From Collinsella aerofaciens (GTDB taxonomy: Bacteria > Actinomycetota > Coriobacteriia > Coriobacteriales > Coriobacteriaceae): a DNA stretch of 64,000 bases. The notes below the pieces were generated by a model. That model worked only from the letters and a program-made list of their open reading frames with translations. It did not search any database and was not told the origin of the DNA. Shown piece after piece: positions 34,193 to 42,957 of this stretch. Position 1 is the stretch's first letter. Every line of letters begins with the position of its first letter. The position numbers and the translations under genes are program-made. The stretch covers positions 1-64,000 of the forward strand of contig NZ_CP024160.1 of the NCBI RefSeq assembly GCF_002736145.1. Direction: 5' to 3'.

Positions 34193-34459
34193 CTAGGCAA
34201 TCATTGCATCGAGCGTGATGAGCTCTCTGAGTCGCTCCGTGCGTGTTTGCCCATGGCGCTTTGCCTTCTCGTCAAACGCATCAAGAACCGACTCACCCAC
34301 ACGTGCCGATAAAACAACGCTTGGCTCATCGGAAATCGACGGCCTTCCCAGCTTGATGGTGCGGCCCTTCGGCCACTCATCTTTTTCGTATGCCTCCGCG
34401 GCTTTCTCCAACTCTCCGGGGGCAAACCCCATCATCTTCTCGAGCTGCTTAGCGTCCAT
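34193..34459 (-). CDS. ribbon-helix-helix (CopG-like) protein, possible antitoxin
   Basis: An 88-residue protein. ATG 34459 has GGAGG just upstream; a longer frame to 34534 has none. The N-terminus (ME-like MDAKQLEKMMGFAPGELEKAAEAYEKDEWP) resembles antitoxin dimer arms, and the C-terminus (VVLSARVGESVLDAFDEKAKRHGQTRTERLRELI) is a ribbon-helix-helix DNA-binding motif. No toxin gene is adjacent, so it may be an orphan antitoxin or a small autonomous regulator. It is the first gene inside the repeat-bracketed module. Confidence 0.75.
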   Translation of the reverse strand: MDAKQLEKMMGFAPGELEKAAEAYEKDEWPKGRTIKLGRPSISDEPSVVLSARVGESVLDAFDEKAKRHGQTRTERLRELITLDAMIA

Positions 34460-34573
34460 AGTGCCTCCAATCGATCGACATAATGGCGAGTGTTGGTTCT
34501 CGGAATCTCTTTTTGTATACAGTTTTGTAGACAAAAATACAAGCAGTTAATAGGGCTAAGCAGACTGTTTTGG

Positions 34574-35086
34574 TTAGCTAGCCAATGGGGATTTCAGATT
34601 GGGGTCAGGTGGGTTGATGAATTCTTCTGGAAGCTGAATGGGGTGTTCGCCTCGCATGACACGGGTATAGCTTTGGTTCAGGCTTCTTCTCATGAATATT
34701 TCTGCCTTTTTTGCTTCGTCTGGATGGATGATTGCCTCTTGCCGTGGGACATCAAGCGGAAAGTCTTCCATGAGCTTCTCGTATCCTGGATCGGAGATTC
34801 CTGCGATGCAGTCGATCCAGAGAAAAGGTTGATACAGTCTTGCACCCGCGACGACGGCAAATAGGTCCCCAGCCCTTATAATCGGTTCCTCGTTGGGTTT
34901 GATGTCGCTAAGAGGTCGAGACGCCGTGAAGGTGTTGTCGCGGTAAAGGTCGACTTTGGCTTTGGCTCCACAAACACATACGAGATACTCTAGGGTTTGG
35001 ACTTCTTCGGATTCGGCAATGGCCTTCTCTATACCGGCGATTTCTGCCAAGCTGCTTACTCGAATCAGTGATTCTTGGTATCCCAT
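34574..35086 (-). CDS. hypothetical protein, 170 residues
   Basis: ATG 35086 follows GAGAGGA by 8 bases. The protein is acidic and soluble, with a start SLIRVSSLAEIAGIEKAIAESEE, a cysteine pair (VCVCGAKAKVDLY), a central RAGDLFAVVAGARLYQPFLWID and a C-terminal PEEFINPPDPNL. I do not recognise it. It lies between the two hairpin cassettes with the ribbon-helix-helix gene downstream. Confidence 0.7.
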   Translation of the reverse strand: MGYQESLIRVSSLAEIAGIEKAIAESEEVQTLEYLVCVCGAKAKVDLYRDNTFTASRPLSDIKPNEEPIIRAGDLFAVVAGARLYQPFLWIDCIAGISDPGYEKLMEDFPLDVPRQEAIIHPDEAKKAEIFMRRSLNQSYTRVMRGEHPIQLPEEFINPPDPNLKSPLAS

Positions 35087-35243
35087 GTCTAATTCCTCTC
35101 GTCTTGCTCTAAATAAAGGGGTCGACTGTCTTTTCCACTGCTGCCTCGCGCGTGGCTCTAGGGGTCGGTGGACTCGTCTTCATCAGTCTTCGATGGCGAG
35201 ACCAACTCAATTCATGACATAGTGTGTTTCGAATTAGGGACAC

Positions 35244-35414
35244 CTAATAGAAAAGGGCCGTATTGTCCTTATATGCCTCGACCATCGTCGAGTTGATGAC
35301 ACGTTCAACGTGGGAACGAGCGTGCTCGAGGGTTTTTCTGACAGACGTGTAGACATATTCTTCATCTGGCAGTGCAGGCTCGATGATATTTTGGGTTGAT
35401 AATTGTTTTGCCAT
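35244..35414 (-). pseudogene. truncated DUF1016/PDDEXK-nuclease-like gene start
   Basis: A 56-codon frame from ATG 35414 with AGGAG 8 bases upstream. The segment VYTSVRKTLEHARSHVERVINSTMVEAY resembles the N-terminal helices of DUF1016 (YhcG-like) nucleases, which usually continue for over 300 residues. Here it ends at TAG 35244-35246 with no continuation in any frame, so it is a truncated start. Assignment rests on a short stretch. Confidence 0.5.
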
Positions 35415-35672
35415 AACGATGCACTCCTGTGTGACTCACGGATAACGGAAACGTTTGGTTGTGAGTGCCGTTCTTTGATGGCGACGGCGAACAGGAGCGC
35501 AGCCTGTCTGAGATGGACGAGTGCAGTAACCACCGATCTTACTTACTGAGCTCGCTCCAGCGTGTCATTGGGGACCTCCACAGGAGCTCTCGACCAGTCT
35601 CATGCCTTGGGATGAGTATAACACAGAGAGCAAACATATGTTCTATAAATTTGAGAAACTGAATCCCTACCT

Positions 35673-35699
35673 ACTCATTTAAGTGCGTCCCCAATGAGT
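35673..35699. repeat. GGGAC-core hairpin with compensated arm
   Basis: ACTCATT (35673-35679) pairs with AATGAGT (35693-35699). Compared with TAGTCATT/AATGACTA at 34070-34098, one G-C pair is flipped to C-G in the arms while the inner sequence (TTAAG..CGTCCCC) is conserved. Confidence 0.75.
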
Positions 35700-35727
35700 G
35701 GCTGTGAGGGGCCCACGCAAAAAGCTG

Positions 35728-35778
35728 TACGGCAGCATCCAAAGATGTCGGAAAATGTCGACTTTGGATGCTGACGTA
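35728..35778. repeat. 51-base hairpin element, right copy
   Basis: TACGGCAGCATCCAAAG (35728-35744) pairs with CTTTGGATGCTGACGTA (35762-35778) with one mismatch. It is about 90% identical to the element at 34114-34164 and in the same orientation. Confidence 0.85.
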
Positions 35779-35832
35779 CATGTTTGTGCCGTATGGGTTT
35801 GTGCGTTGGGGCGGGCCGACCGCAATAACACG

Positions 35833-36078
35833 CTAGAGCAGGTTCTTCTGTGCCCAGGTGATGATGTCACTCGATTCGTAGAGTGGTTTGCCGTCGATGA
35901 ACAGGCAGGGAACCTGGCGTTTTCCGCCGACGGCGATGAGCGTCTGCTCGGCATCGGGGTCGGTCGAGATGTTGCGCTCAGGGATGGCCACGCCGTTATC
36001 GGCCAAAAAGCGCTTGACCTTTATGCAATACGGGCAGCCGGTCATAACGTAGAGCGCGAGTTCATGATCAGTAGCCAT
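35833..36078 (-). CDS. glutaredoxin
   Basis: An 81-residue thioredoxin-fold protein with the glutaredoxin active site CPYC (LYVMTGCPYCIKVKRFL), the cis-proline segment QVPCLFIDGKPLYESSDII and a typical length. It reduces glutathione- or thiol-mixed disulfides, or delivers electrons to small reductases. The gene starts near an XRE/zinc-ribbon gene upstream in the same direction (52 bases apart) and lies next to the right hairpin cassette. Confidence 0.93.
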   Translation of the reverse strand: MATDHELALYVMTGCPYCIKVKRFLADNGVAIPERNISTDPDAEQTLIAVGGKRQVPCLFIDGKPLYESSDIITWAQKNLL

Positions 36079-36130
36079 GGTGTCTCCAATCGGTTGAGGT
36101 TTCGGTTGAGATACCCAAAGCCGCCGTGGT

Positions 36131-36958
36131 CTATGCGCGCGTCAACGACGACTCGATCGCCTGAACCAGAAGCGCCGTGGCGCCGGCGCCGCAGGGCTTG
36201 TCGTAGTAGTCGATAAAGCGCTGATCGGCGAGGTAGCCGTGGGCGAGCCCCAGATATGCCTCGTCTTGGGGCTCGCTGCCCCAGTTGAGAGCTATCCATC
36301 GACGGTGCATTGCGACAAGCTTGCGCGCCTCGCTTCCATCCGGTTCGCCGTCGCCCATGGCGATCGAGAGCTGGCCCAGAATAGCGCGTTCAAGTTCCTT
36401 CATGTCGTTCCATGTCTCGGGGTCCATGTCCAGCAGTGCCTCGTTTGCTGCATCGACGGCCTCGTCGCCATAGCGCGCCCGCGCCTCGGTACCGTAGCGC
36501 TCCTCGTTTTCCTGCACGGTACGCCAGCGCTCCAGTTGCGGCAGGACAGCGCCCATAAGCGAGACGGCTTCGTCGAGCGACATGCCGGTGTTTTGTGCCA
36601 GGCGCGGGGCACAATCCTCAATCATCGTCTCCATCGTGGTCTCGTAGGTGTACTTGCCGTGGTCGTAGCACCACTTGCAGTAATGGTCGGTCGTGGCGCC
36701 GTGGGCATCGGTGCCGCAGTCGTCGGGCGTGAGTATCATGCCGCAGCTCTGGCAATAGTGCTCGGGCATTTCGAGCAGATGGGACAGAGGCTCGCCGGTC
36801 ACGGCGGCGATGAGCTTCATCATGTCGATGCCAGGGGTGACTTCGCCGCGCTCCCAACGGCTGACGGCTTGGCGTGTGACGAAGAGTTTGGCGGCGAGCT
36901 GCTCCTGGGTAAGGCGATGGGCGCGACGGACAGCAATGAGCTTTTCTGCGAAGGCCAT
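36131..36958 (-). CDS. XRE regulator fused to a zinc ribbon and a TipAS-like ligand domain
   Basis: A 275-residue three-part protein. Residues 1-62 are an XRE helix-turn-helix (RRAHRLTQEQLAAKLFVTRQAVSRWERGEVTP). Residues about 67-100 are a putative zinc ribbon (YCQSCGMILTPDDCG, HYCKWCYDHGKYTYE). The C-terminal ~110 residues resemble the TipAS thiopeptide-binding helical domain (YGDEAVDAANEALLDMDPETWNDM, ARKLVAMHRRWIALNW, GLAHGYLADQRFIDYYD). TipAS domains normally follow MerR headers, so this is an unusual arrangement and suggests a drug- or ligand-sensing regulator. Confidence 0.85.
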   Translation of the reverse strand: MAFAEKLIAVRRAHRLTQEQLAAKLFVTRQAVSRWERGEVTPGIDMMKLIAAVTGEPLSHLLEMPEHYCQSCGMILTPDDCGTDAHGATTDHYCKWCYDHGKYTYETTMETMIEDCAPRLAQNTGMSLDEAVSLMGAVLPQLERWRTVQENEERYGTEARARYGDEAVDAANEALLDMDPETWNDMKELERAILGQLSIAMGDGEPDGSEARKLVAMHRRWIALNWGSEPQDEAYLGLAHGYLADQRFIDYYDKPCGAGATALLVQAIESSLTRA

Positions 36959-37098
36959 AACGGCTCCTTTCTGCTGGTTGATGGCTTAAGCATACGCGGC
37001 AGCCGGCACCCTTCCAAGCAACCGTTGGTTGCACGACGGGGACCGCGGCGAAGAATTGCGCGCAACGCCCCACACCTTCATGCCGTACAATGACCGGC

Positions 37099-37836
37099 AT
37101 GGAACCTATTGCACACATACATACCGACCTGCCGCAGAAGTTCGGCATCCCGCGCAACAGCTTTTTGGCGCCTCACCTGCAGGGGCGCATCATCTTTGAG
37201 CCGGAATTTGCCTCCAATGCAGCGGTTGAGGGCCTGGACTCTTTCTCTCATCTATGGCTGCTGTGGCGTTTTGAAAACGGAACGCCCGGCGGCACGGCGG
37301 AAGACATCGCCGTCGATGCCAAAACGCAGGACAGGTCCGGTACCAACGCCAAGTGGTCGAAGACCGTGCGTCCGCCGCGTCTGGGCGGAGCCGAGCGCGT
37401 GGGCGTGTTTGCCACGCGCAGTCCGTTTCGCCCCAATCCCATCGGGCTCACCTGCGTCAAGCTCAATCGTGTCGAACTCACCGACGATGGTCCGATCATC
37501 CATGTGTTGGGAGCCGACCTGCGCGACGGCACGCCCATCTACGACATTAAGCCCTACATTCCGTTTGCGGATTGCCACCCGGATGCGACCGGCGGCTGGA
37601 TTGAGGATGCGCCGTGGCAAGAGCTCGACGTCGAGTTTCCGCAAGCGCTGCAGGATATGGTTCCGCCTACAAAGCTTCCTGGCTTGGTTGAGGTTCTTCG
37701 CCAAGATCCGCGCCGCGCAGGTAGCAAGCACGAGCCAAACCGCATTTATCACTTGGCATACGCCGGACTCGACGTGTCTTTTACCGTCGACGGAGCCAGG
37801 TTGACGGTAGCCGCCATCAGCGACGCGCGGGACTAA
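37099..37836 (+). CDS. trmO: tRNA m6t6A37 methyltransferase (TrmO/TsaA family)
   Basis: A 245-residue protein that methylates threonylcarbamoyl-A37 of tRNA. Motifs: GRIIFEPEFASNAAVEGLDSFSHLWLLW, VGVFATRSPFRPNPIGLTCVKL, DLRDGTPIYDIKPYIPFAD, and a C-terminal segment ending RIYHLAYAGLDVSFTVDG. The ATG at 37099 is preferred over the ATG at 37090 because TACAAT (37086-37091) lies 7 bases before it, which would put the transcript start at or very near the ATG with no ribosome site: a leaderless gene. Confidence 0.9.
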   Translation: MEPIAHIHTDLPQKFGIPRNSFLAPHLQGRIIFEPEFASNAAVEGLDSFSHLWLLWRFENGTPGGTAEDIAVDAKTQDRSGTNAKWSKTVRPPRLGGAERVGVFATRSPFRPNPIGLTCVKLNRVELTDDGPIIHVLGADLRDGTPIYDIKPYIPFADCHPDATGGWIEDAPWQELDVEFPQALQDMVPPTKLPGLVEVLRQDPRRAGSKHEPNRIYHLAYAGLDVSFTVDGARLTVAAISDARD

Positions 37837-37948
37837 CCGGCCATCCGTCCGTATCCGTCAAAAACAACGCCAAACCCCATGCCAAAACCGCCCATGCTGG
37901 TGGACAATAACGCCTACCAAAACAATCCGCTTTGCACGGGAGCTCAGC

Positions 37949-39163
37949 ATGAAATACGACTTCACTTCAATCATCGACCGCCACGGCATGGACGCCATCG
38001 CCGTTGACTCCTGGGGTGAGATCCCCGGCATGGCTCCGAACGCACCTGACGAGGGCTTCGACCGCATCCCCATGTGGGTGGCGGACATGAACTTCGCCAC
38101 GGTGCCCACGGTCCAGGAGTACATCATTCAGCGTGCCCAGCACCCCATGTTTGGCTATTTCAATCCGCGCCCCGAGTATTTCGGCCGCATCATCGAATGG
38201 CAGAGTCGCCGCAATGGCGTCGAGGGCCTGCGCCCTGAGCACATCGGCTACGAAAACGGCGTGCTGGGCGGTGTCGTGTCGACGCTGCGCGCGTATGTCC
38301 AGCCGGGCGATGCGGTACTGGTCCACAGCCCCACCTACATTGGCTTTACCAAGTCTATCGAAGCCGCGGGCTATCGCATTGTCCACAGCCCGCTTAAGCT
38401 CGACGATCGGGGCGTGTGGCGCATGGACTTTGAGGACATGGAGCGAAAGCTCGCCCAAAACCACATCCACGCCGCGGTGTTCTGCTCGCCGCACAATCCC
38501 TGCGGCCGCGTATGGGAGCGCGACGAGATCGAGCGCGCCATGGACATCTATCGCCAGCACGATTGCGTGGTGATCTCGGATGAGATTTGGTCCGATATCA
38601 TCCTGCCGGATCACAAGCATATCCCGACGCAGTCGGTGAGCGAGGATGCCCGCATGCGCACGGTTGCCCTCTATGCGCCCAGCAAGACGTTTAACCTGGC
38701 GGGCCTGGTCGGCAGCTACCACATCATCTATAACGAGACGCTGCGCGACCGCGTGTGCGCCGTGTCCAACAAGACCCACTACAACGAGATGAATGTCCTC
38801 TCCATGCATGCGCTTATCGGTGCCTACCAGCCGCAAGGCTACGAGTGGCTCGATGAGCTCAATGAGGTCATCGAGGGCAACGTCGACTACTTCTGCAATT
38901 ACGTGGACAAGCATTTTGAGGGCGTGTCCTATTCGCGTCCGCAGGGCACCTACATGGTGTTTCTGGACTGCACCGAGTGGTGCCGCGAGCATGGCCGCGA
39001 TATTCAGTGGCTGCTCGACGAGGGGGCGCGCGTGGGCGTGGGGTATCAGGACGGCCGCCCGTTCCACGGACCCTGCCACATTCGCGTGAATCTGGCGCTG
39101 CCGCTTTCGCGCGTTAGGGAGGCGTGCGACCGCCTGGACCGCTACGTTTTTAATGCACGGTAA
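37949..39163 (+). CDS. PatB/MalY-type pyridoxal-phosphate C-S lyase
   Basis: A 404-residue aminotransferase-fold enzyme. The PLP lysine is K246 in YAPSKTFNLAG; other family motifs are DSWGEIPGMAPNAP, PMWVADMNFATVPTVQE, HSPTYIGF, CSPHNPCGRVW, ISDEIWSDI and PFHGPCHIRVNLALP. Family members cleave cystathionine or cysteine conjugates (cystathionine beta-lyase, PatB) and can repress maltose genes in MalY. ATG 37949 has GGGAG nearby. It is monocistronic and followed by a strong hairpin. Confidence 0.95.
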   Translation: MKYDFTSIIDRHGMDAIAVDSWGEIPGMAPNAPDEGFDRIPMWVADMNFATVPTVQEYIIQRAQHPMFGYFNPRPEYFGRIIEWQSRRNGVEGLRPEHIGYENGVLGGVVSTLRAYVQPGDAVLVHSPTYIGFTKSIEAAGYRIVHSPLKLDDRGVWRMDFEDMERKLAQNHIHAAVFCSPHNPCGRVWERDEIERAMDIYRQHDCVVISDEIWSDIILPDHKHIPTQSVSEDARMRTVALYAPSKTFNLAGLVGSYHIIYNETLRDRVCAVSNKTHYNEMNVLSMHALIGAYQPQGYEWLDELNEVIEGNVDYFCNYVDKHFEGVSYSRPQGTYMVFLDCTEWCREHGRDIQWLLDEGARVGVGYQDGRPFHGPCHIRVNLALPLSRVREACDRLDRYVFNAR

Positions 39164-39173
39164 GCGGGCGATG

Positions 39174-39216
39174 CATACGGGGCCTTCTGCCGCGTCGGCT
39201 GGAAGGCCCCGTATGG
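39174..39216 (+). terminator. hairpin after the PatB/MalY gene
   Basis: ATACGGGGCCTTC (39175-39187) pairs with GAAGGCCCCGTAT (39202-39214), a 13-bp stem. No T-run follows, so termination efficiency is uncertain. Confidence 0.65.
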
Positions 39217-39307
39217 TAAGGCGTCTGTAACCATTGGGCGCTCGAGTGGTTTCATTTGCTATTATTTTTAACCATTTCAGTCTGTAAGCAGGATCGTCTG
39301 GAGCTCG

Positions 39308-40177
39308 ATGAAAAGACCTCGCCGCTCGGTTGCCATATCGTTGTTTGTTGCGCTTGCGGTAGCGTGTGCCTTTGTCGTAGCGATAGCCGGCTGTTCCGGG
39401 TCGAATGACGGAGCCTCGACGTCTGCATTAGGAGAACTGGACGCCTCGCAAGTCAAAGACGACGACCTTAAGACGCTCAACGTCGGCAGCGACCTCTATC
39501 CACCGTTTGTGTATACCGACGAGTATGGCGATATCGTTGGCCTGGATGTCGAGATATTGACCGAGGCGTTGGCCCGCATTGGTTACAAGCCAAAATACCA
39601 GCTGATCGACTGGGAAAAGAAGAAAGAGCTGCTGGCGAGCGGCGAGCTCGATTGCGTCATGGGCAGCTTTAGCATGACGGGTCGCGAAAGCGAATATCGT
39701 TGGGCCGGCCCGTACCTTGCGAGCCGCCAGGTGGTCGCGGTCAATCCCGAAAGCGACATCTACACGCTCGCCGATCTTGAGGGCAGGGTCGTGGGGGTGC
39801 AGTCCACCACCAAGCCCGAGGGCATTTTGCTCAACCGTACCAATGAAAATGTTCCGCAAATCAAGGAGCTCTACAGCTTCTCGGACCGCTCATACCTGAA
39901 CCCGGCGCTCGTCGAGGGCCTGGTCGACGCTATCGCCGCACATGAGTCCTCGCTGCTCACCTATGAAAAAGACTATGGCGTGACGTATCGCATTCTGAAC
40001 GAGCCGCTGCTGGAGGTTGGTTTGGGCACCGCTTTCGATATCAACGATACGCGCGGCATCGACGTTAAGCTCACCCATGCCTACCAAGAAATGCTTGCCG
40101 ATGGCACCATGGAACGCCTGGTATCAAAGTACTTTGATGACCCTACACCATTTTTGAATATGGAGGGCCTGTCATGA
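39308..40177 (+). CDS. solute-binding lipoprotein acting as sensor input for the adjacent kinase
   Basis: A 289-residue family-3 solute-binding protein. Signal peptide plus lipobox (AIAGCSG) at the N-terminus; then LNVGSDLYPPFVYTDEYGDIVGLDVEILTEAL, CVMGSFSMTGRESEYRWAGPYLASRQVVAV and LADLEGRVVGVQ. It lacks neighbouring permease and ATPase genes; instead its stop overlaps the start of a hybrid sensor kinase (ATGA), so it probably reports an amino-acid-like ligand to that kinase. A related system at 42958-45768 carries the same fold fused to the kinase. Confidence 0.92.
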   Translation: MKRPRRSVAISLFVALAVACAFVVAIAGCSGSNDGASTSALGELDASQVKDDDLKTLNVGSDLYPPFVYTDEYGDIVGLDVEILTEALARIGYKPKYQLIDWEKKKELLASGELDCVMGSFSMTGRESEYRWAGPYLASRQVVAVNPESDIYTLADLEGRVVGVQSTTKPEGILLNRTNENVPQIKELYSFSDRSYLNPALVEGLVDAIAAHESSLLTYEKDYGVTYRILNEPLLEVGLGTAFDINDTRGIDVKLTHAYQEMLADGTMERLVSKYFDDPTPFLNMEGLS

Positions 40178-42366
40178 TCGATGCGCCCGACTACACCGCT
40201 CAGGAGCGGGGCGATCGTTCGGCATGGGTATGGCTCATTGCCGCCCTGTTGGGGATAGCGCTCTCGGTTGTTGCCGGCATGATGAGCTACGGTTACACGA
40301 CAGCCCAGGCCGAGCAGCGATTTGCCGACGTTGTCGATTACGTGGCGACGCAGAGCCTTTCCTACGATGCATTCAATAGCGCCTATACGACCAAAAACCT
40401 GATTCGCGTGATGGAGATCGCCGGAGAGGTGGCGCGCGATATGGAGCGCGACGGCTCGGTGGATAACGCCGCGCTGGAGCAATATGCTGACCAGTTCAAC
40501 GTGAGTGCGCTGATCGTGACGGACGCATCGGGCAACTTGGTGTCCGAGTCCTCGACGGATAACGTGGGTTATGAGTCGCTTGCTATGTATCTCAAAGAAG
40601 CGCCCGTGTTGGAGGTGGCAACCCATCCGCTTAAGTCTTATACCGATCGTATTACGCTTGCGGATGACTCGGTTGCAGACATTGGTTGCGTGACCCGGCA
40701 GGATGGCGAGGGTATCGTTATCGCGGTAAGGCATCAGAGCGCGAAGGCGGTTGCAAGCAATACGCTCAAACTGCAGAGTCTGCTCGAAGGTTATGAAACT
40801 ATCGATAGCGGCAATATCGTGATCGAAAACGATGGCAAGGTCGTTGCGACCAATGCCGTCGAACCCACCGTATTGGGCGTGTTCGACCTGCCCGCGACGG
40901 ACGCCATCATTGTCGACGAAATTAAGGATCGATGCCTGCCCAGTAAAGTCCGACTGGTCAACGTCAACGGCGAGTGGTATTTGGGCACATACGGCAAAGC
41001 GCAAAAATTCTACGTGTACACCTATGCCTCGGCGCAGCGCTACTTTGAGGTCGTCGCGGTTGTTGCTGCCGGCGTGCTGGTGCTCTACAGCGGTGTTGTA
41101 GCCACTGTTGTGATGGTGCGTCGCCGCGCTGATCGTCGACGTTTGACGGACTTGCTGCAGCAGGAGCGCGACTATGGCGACAAGCTGGCAAAGGCGGCGC
41201 GTGAGGCCTCGTCTGCCAACTCGGCAAAGACGGAGTTCCTGCGTCGCATGAGCCACGATCTGCGCACGCCCATCAACGGCATCCGCGGTATGGTTGAGGT
41301 CGGCGATGCCAATGCGGACGATCTGCAAAAGCAGACCGAGTGCCGCTCAAAGATCTGGACGGCATCGGGACTGCTGCTCGACCTTGCGAATGAGGCCCTG
41401 GATATGAGTCGCCTGGAGAGCGGGCAGGTCGACCTGGAGCTTGTTCCCACAAATTTGGTGACCCTCAACCACGAGGTGCGCGATATTCTGGAGCGCCAGG
41501 CCGAGGAACGCCTGGTGACAATTATCTGCGATCAGCAGACGCTTAATCATCCCTATGCGCGGGTGAGCGTGACGCACCTCAAGCGCTTGTTGCTCAATAT
41601 TGCCGGCAATGCCGTCAAGTACAACCGCCGGGGCGGCTATGTTCGCCTGGTGTGCCGCGAGGTGGAGCCAGCGGATGGCGTTCCTGTCTATGAATACACG
41701 ATCGCCGATAACGGTATTGGCATGAGCGAGGAGTTCCAACAGCACCTCTACGAGCCGTTTTGTCGCGAGGAGCAGCAGGTGGAAGGCGCTTCATCGGGAA
41801 CTGGCCTGGGTGCGCCTATTGCTAAACAGTTGGTCGAGCTTATGGGCGGAACCATGAGTTTTACGAGCGTCTTGGGGCAGGGGACGACGTTTACCATCCG
41901 TCTGCCGTTTGAGAAGTGCAAGCGCTCCGAGATTCCTCAGGCTGTGCGCGTGGACGCGGGCGACGGCGATGCGCTCCAGGGCTTGCGTGTTTTGCTCGTA
42001 GAGGATAACGACCTGAATGCCGAGATTGCACAGTTTACGCTCGCCCGTGCCGGTGCCGTCGTGACGCATGCTAAGGATGGTGAGTCTGCCGTCGAGATGT
42101 TTGCCGCGAGCGCGCCTCACGAGTACGACGTGGTGTTGATGGACATCATGATGCCCGGTATCGATGGCCTTGAGGCCACGCGTCGGATTCGAGCACTCGA
42201 TCGCGATGATGCCGCGACCACGCCGATCATCGCCGTGAGCGCCAACGCCTTTGCCGACGATCGCAGGCTTTCGCGTGAGGCGGGCATGAACGCGCACCTG
42301 AGTAAACCAGTGAGTTCGCAGGAGCTCGTTGAGGCGCTTGCGCACATAGCCGCCGACGCTTCATAA
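40174..42366 (+). CDS. hybrid sensor histidine kinase / response regulator
   Basis: A 730-residue membrane protein. Helix 1 (about 17-40) and helix 2 (about 293-317) flank an extracytoplasmic sensor domain. HisKA carries H361 in RMSHDLRTPINGIRGM; HATPase motifs follow (NIAGNAVKYNRRGG, DNGIGMSEEF, GTGLGAPIAKQLVELMGGT); a receiver domain ends the protein (VLLVEDNDLNAEIAQ, D657 in MDIMMPGIDG, NAHLSKPV). No output domain or phosphotransfer domain is fused, so the signal goes to a partner elsewhere. It is co-translated with the upstream solute-binding lipoprotein. Confidence 0.95.
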   Translation: MIDAPDYTAQERGDRSAWVWLIAALLGIALSVVAGMMSYGYTTAQAEQRFADVVDYVATQSLSYDAFNSAYTTKNLIRVMEIAGEVARDMERDGSVDNAALEQYADQFNVSALIVTDASGNLVSESSTDNVGYESLAMYLKEAPVLEVATHPLKSYTDRITLADDSVADIGCVTRQDGEGIVIAVRHQSAKAVASNTLKLQSLLEGYETIDSGNIVIENDGKVVATNAVEPTVLGVFDLPATDAIIVDEIKDRCLPSKVRLVNVNGEWYLGTYGKAQKFYVYTYASAQRYFEVVAVVAAGVLVLYSGVVATVVMVRRRADRRRLTDLLQQERDYGDKLAKAAREASSANSAKTEFLRRMSHDLRTPINGIRGMVEVGDANADDLQKQTECRSKIWTASGLLLDLANEALDMSRLESGQVDLELVPTNLVTLNHEVRDILERQAEERLVTIICDQQTLNHPYARVSVTHLKRLLLNIAGNAVKYNRRGGYVRLVCREVEPADGVPVYEYTIADNGIGMSEEFQQHLYEPFCREEQQVEGASSGTGLGAPIAKQLVELMGGTMSFTSVLGQGTTFTIRLPFEKCKRSEIPQAVRVDAGDGDALQGLRVLLVEDNDLNAEIAQFTLARAGAVVTHAKDGESAVEMFAASAPHEYDVVLMDIMMPGIDGLEATRRIRALDRDDAATTPIIAVSANAFADDRRLSREAGMNAHLSKPVSSQELVEALAHIAADAS

Positions 42367-42368
42367 GC

Positions 42369-42408
42369 ATATGGCCCGGTTTCAAGGTGGGTTGGAACCG
42401 GGCCATAT
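42369..42408. terminator. bidirectional terminator between convergent genes
   Basis: ATATGGCCCGGTT (42369-42381) pairs perfectly with AACCGGGCCATAT (42396-42408). It separates the kinase gene from the leftward pyridoxamine-oxidase-like gene. Confidence 0.85.
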
Positions 42409-42435
42409 TGCTATTGATGAGGCTTGCTGAGGGGC

Positions 42436-42915
42436 TTACTTTTCGTGAATCTGCTTACCGCAGAGATGCTCAATCGTAATCTCGTAAAGCTGGACGCCCT
42501 TGATGTCTTTGGCGATCTCCTCCTCGACTTCTTCGGCAGAAGGGTAGTACCTAAGCGCGAGCTGACGGACTTTGTCCTCGATAAACGCAGGCGCCTCATC
42601 TACCAGGCGACAACGACCAAAGACAACGGTACTCATAACGTAGGGAGCCCAGTCGCCGTCCTGGTACCACTCGTTTCCGTAAACGGTAAAGCAGACCTTG
42701 TCATCGCGCTTGAGTGCGTCGACCTTGTGGCCGGCTTTGGCGCCATGGAAATAAATCTTGTCGTGCTCGGCATCGAAGAAGTAGTTGACGGGAATGGCGT
42801 ACGGGTAGCCATCGTCGCCGTTGACGGCAAAGACGCCGCGCTTGCAGGTAGCGAGCAGTTCGCGCGCTTCCTCGTCAGTGATGGCGCGTTTCTTTCGACG
42901 TAAGGGCCTAAACAT
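42436..42915 (-). CDS. pyridoxamine 5'-phosphate oxidase-family (flavin/split-barrel) protein
   Basis: A 159-residue split-barrel protein. ATG 42915 is chosen (AAAGGA upstream); an in-frame ATG at 42954 lacks a site. Motifs: ITDEEARELLATCKRGVFAVNGDDGYPYAIPVNYFF, KIYFHGAKAGHKVDAL, YVMSTVVFGRCRLVD and a C-terminal EIAKDIKGVQLYEITIEHLCGKQ. This is the NimA/FMN-binding subgroup, thought to bind flavin and reduce small compounds. It starts 43 bases downstream of the large fused sensor kinase gene stop. Confidence 0.9.
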   Translation of the reverse strand: MFRPLRRKKRAITDEEARELLATCKRGVFAVNGDDGYPYAIPVNYFFDAEHDKIYFHGAKAGHKVDALKRDDKVCFTVYGNEWYQDGDWAPYVMSTVVFGRCRLVDEAPAFIEDKVRQLALRYYPSAEEVEEEIAKDIKGVQLYEITIEHLCGKQIHEK

Positions 42916-42957
42916 CGTTGGCTTCCTTTCTGGTCGTGCGTGGTGGTTGAGCACAAA

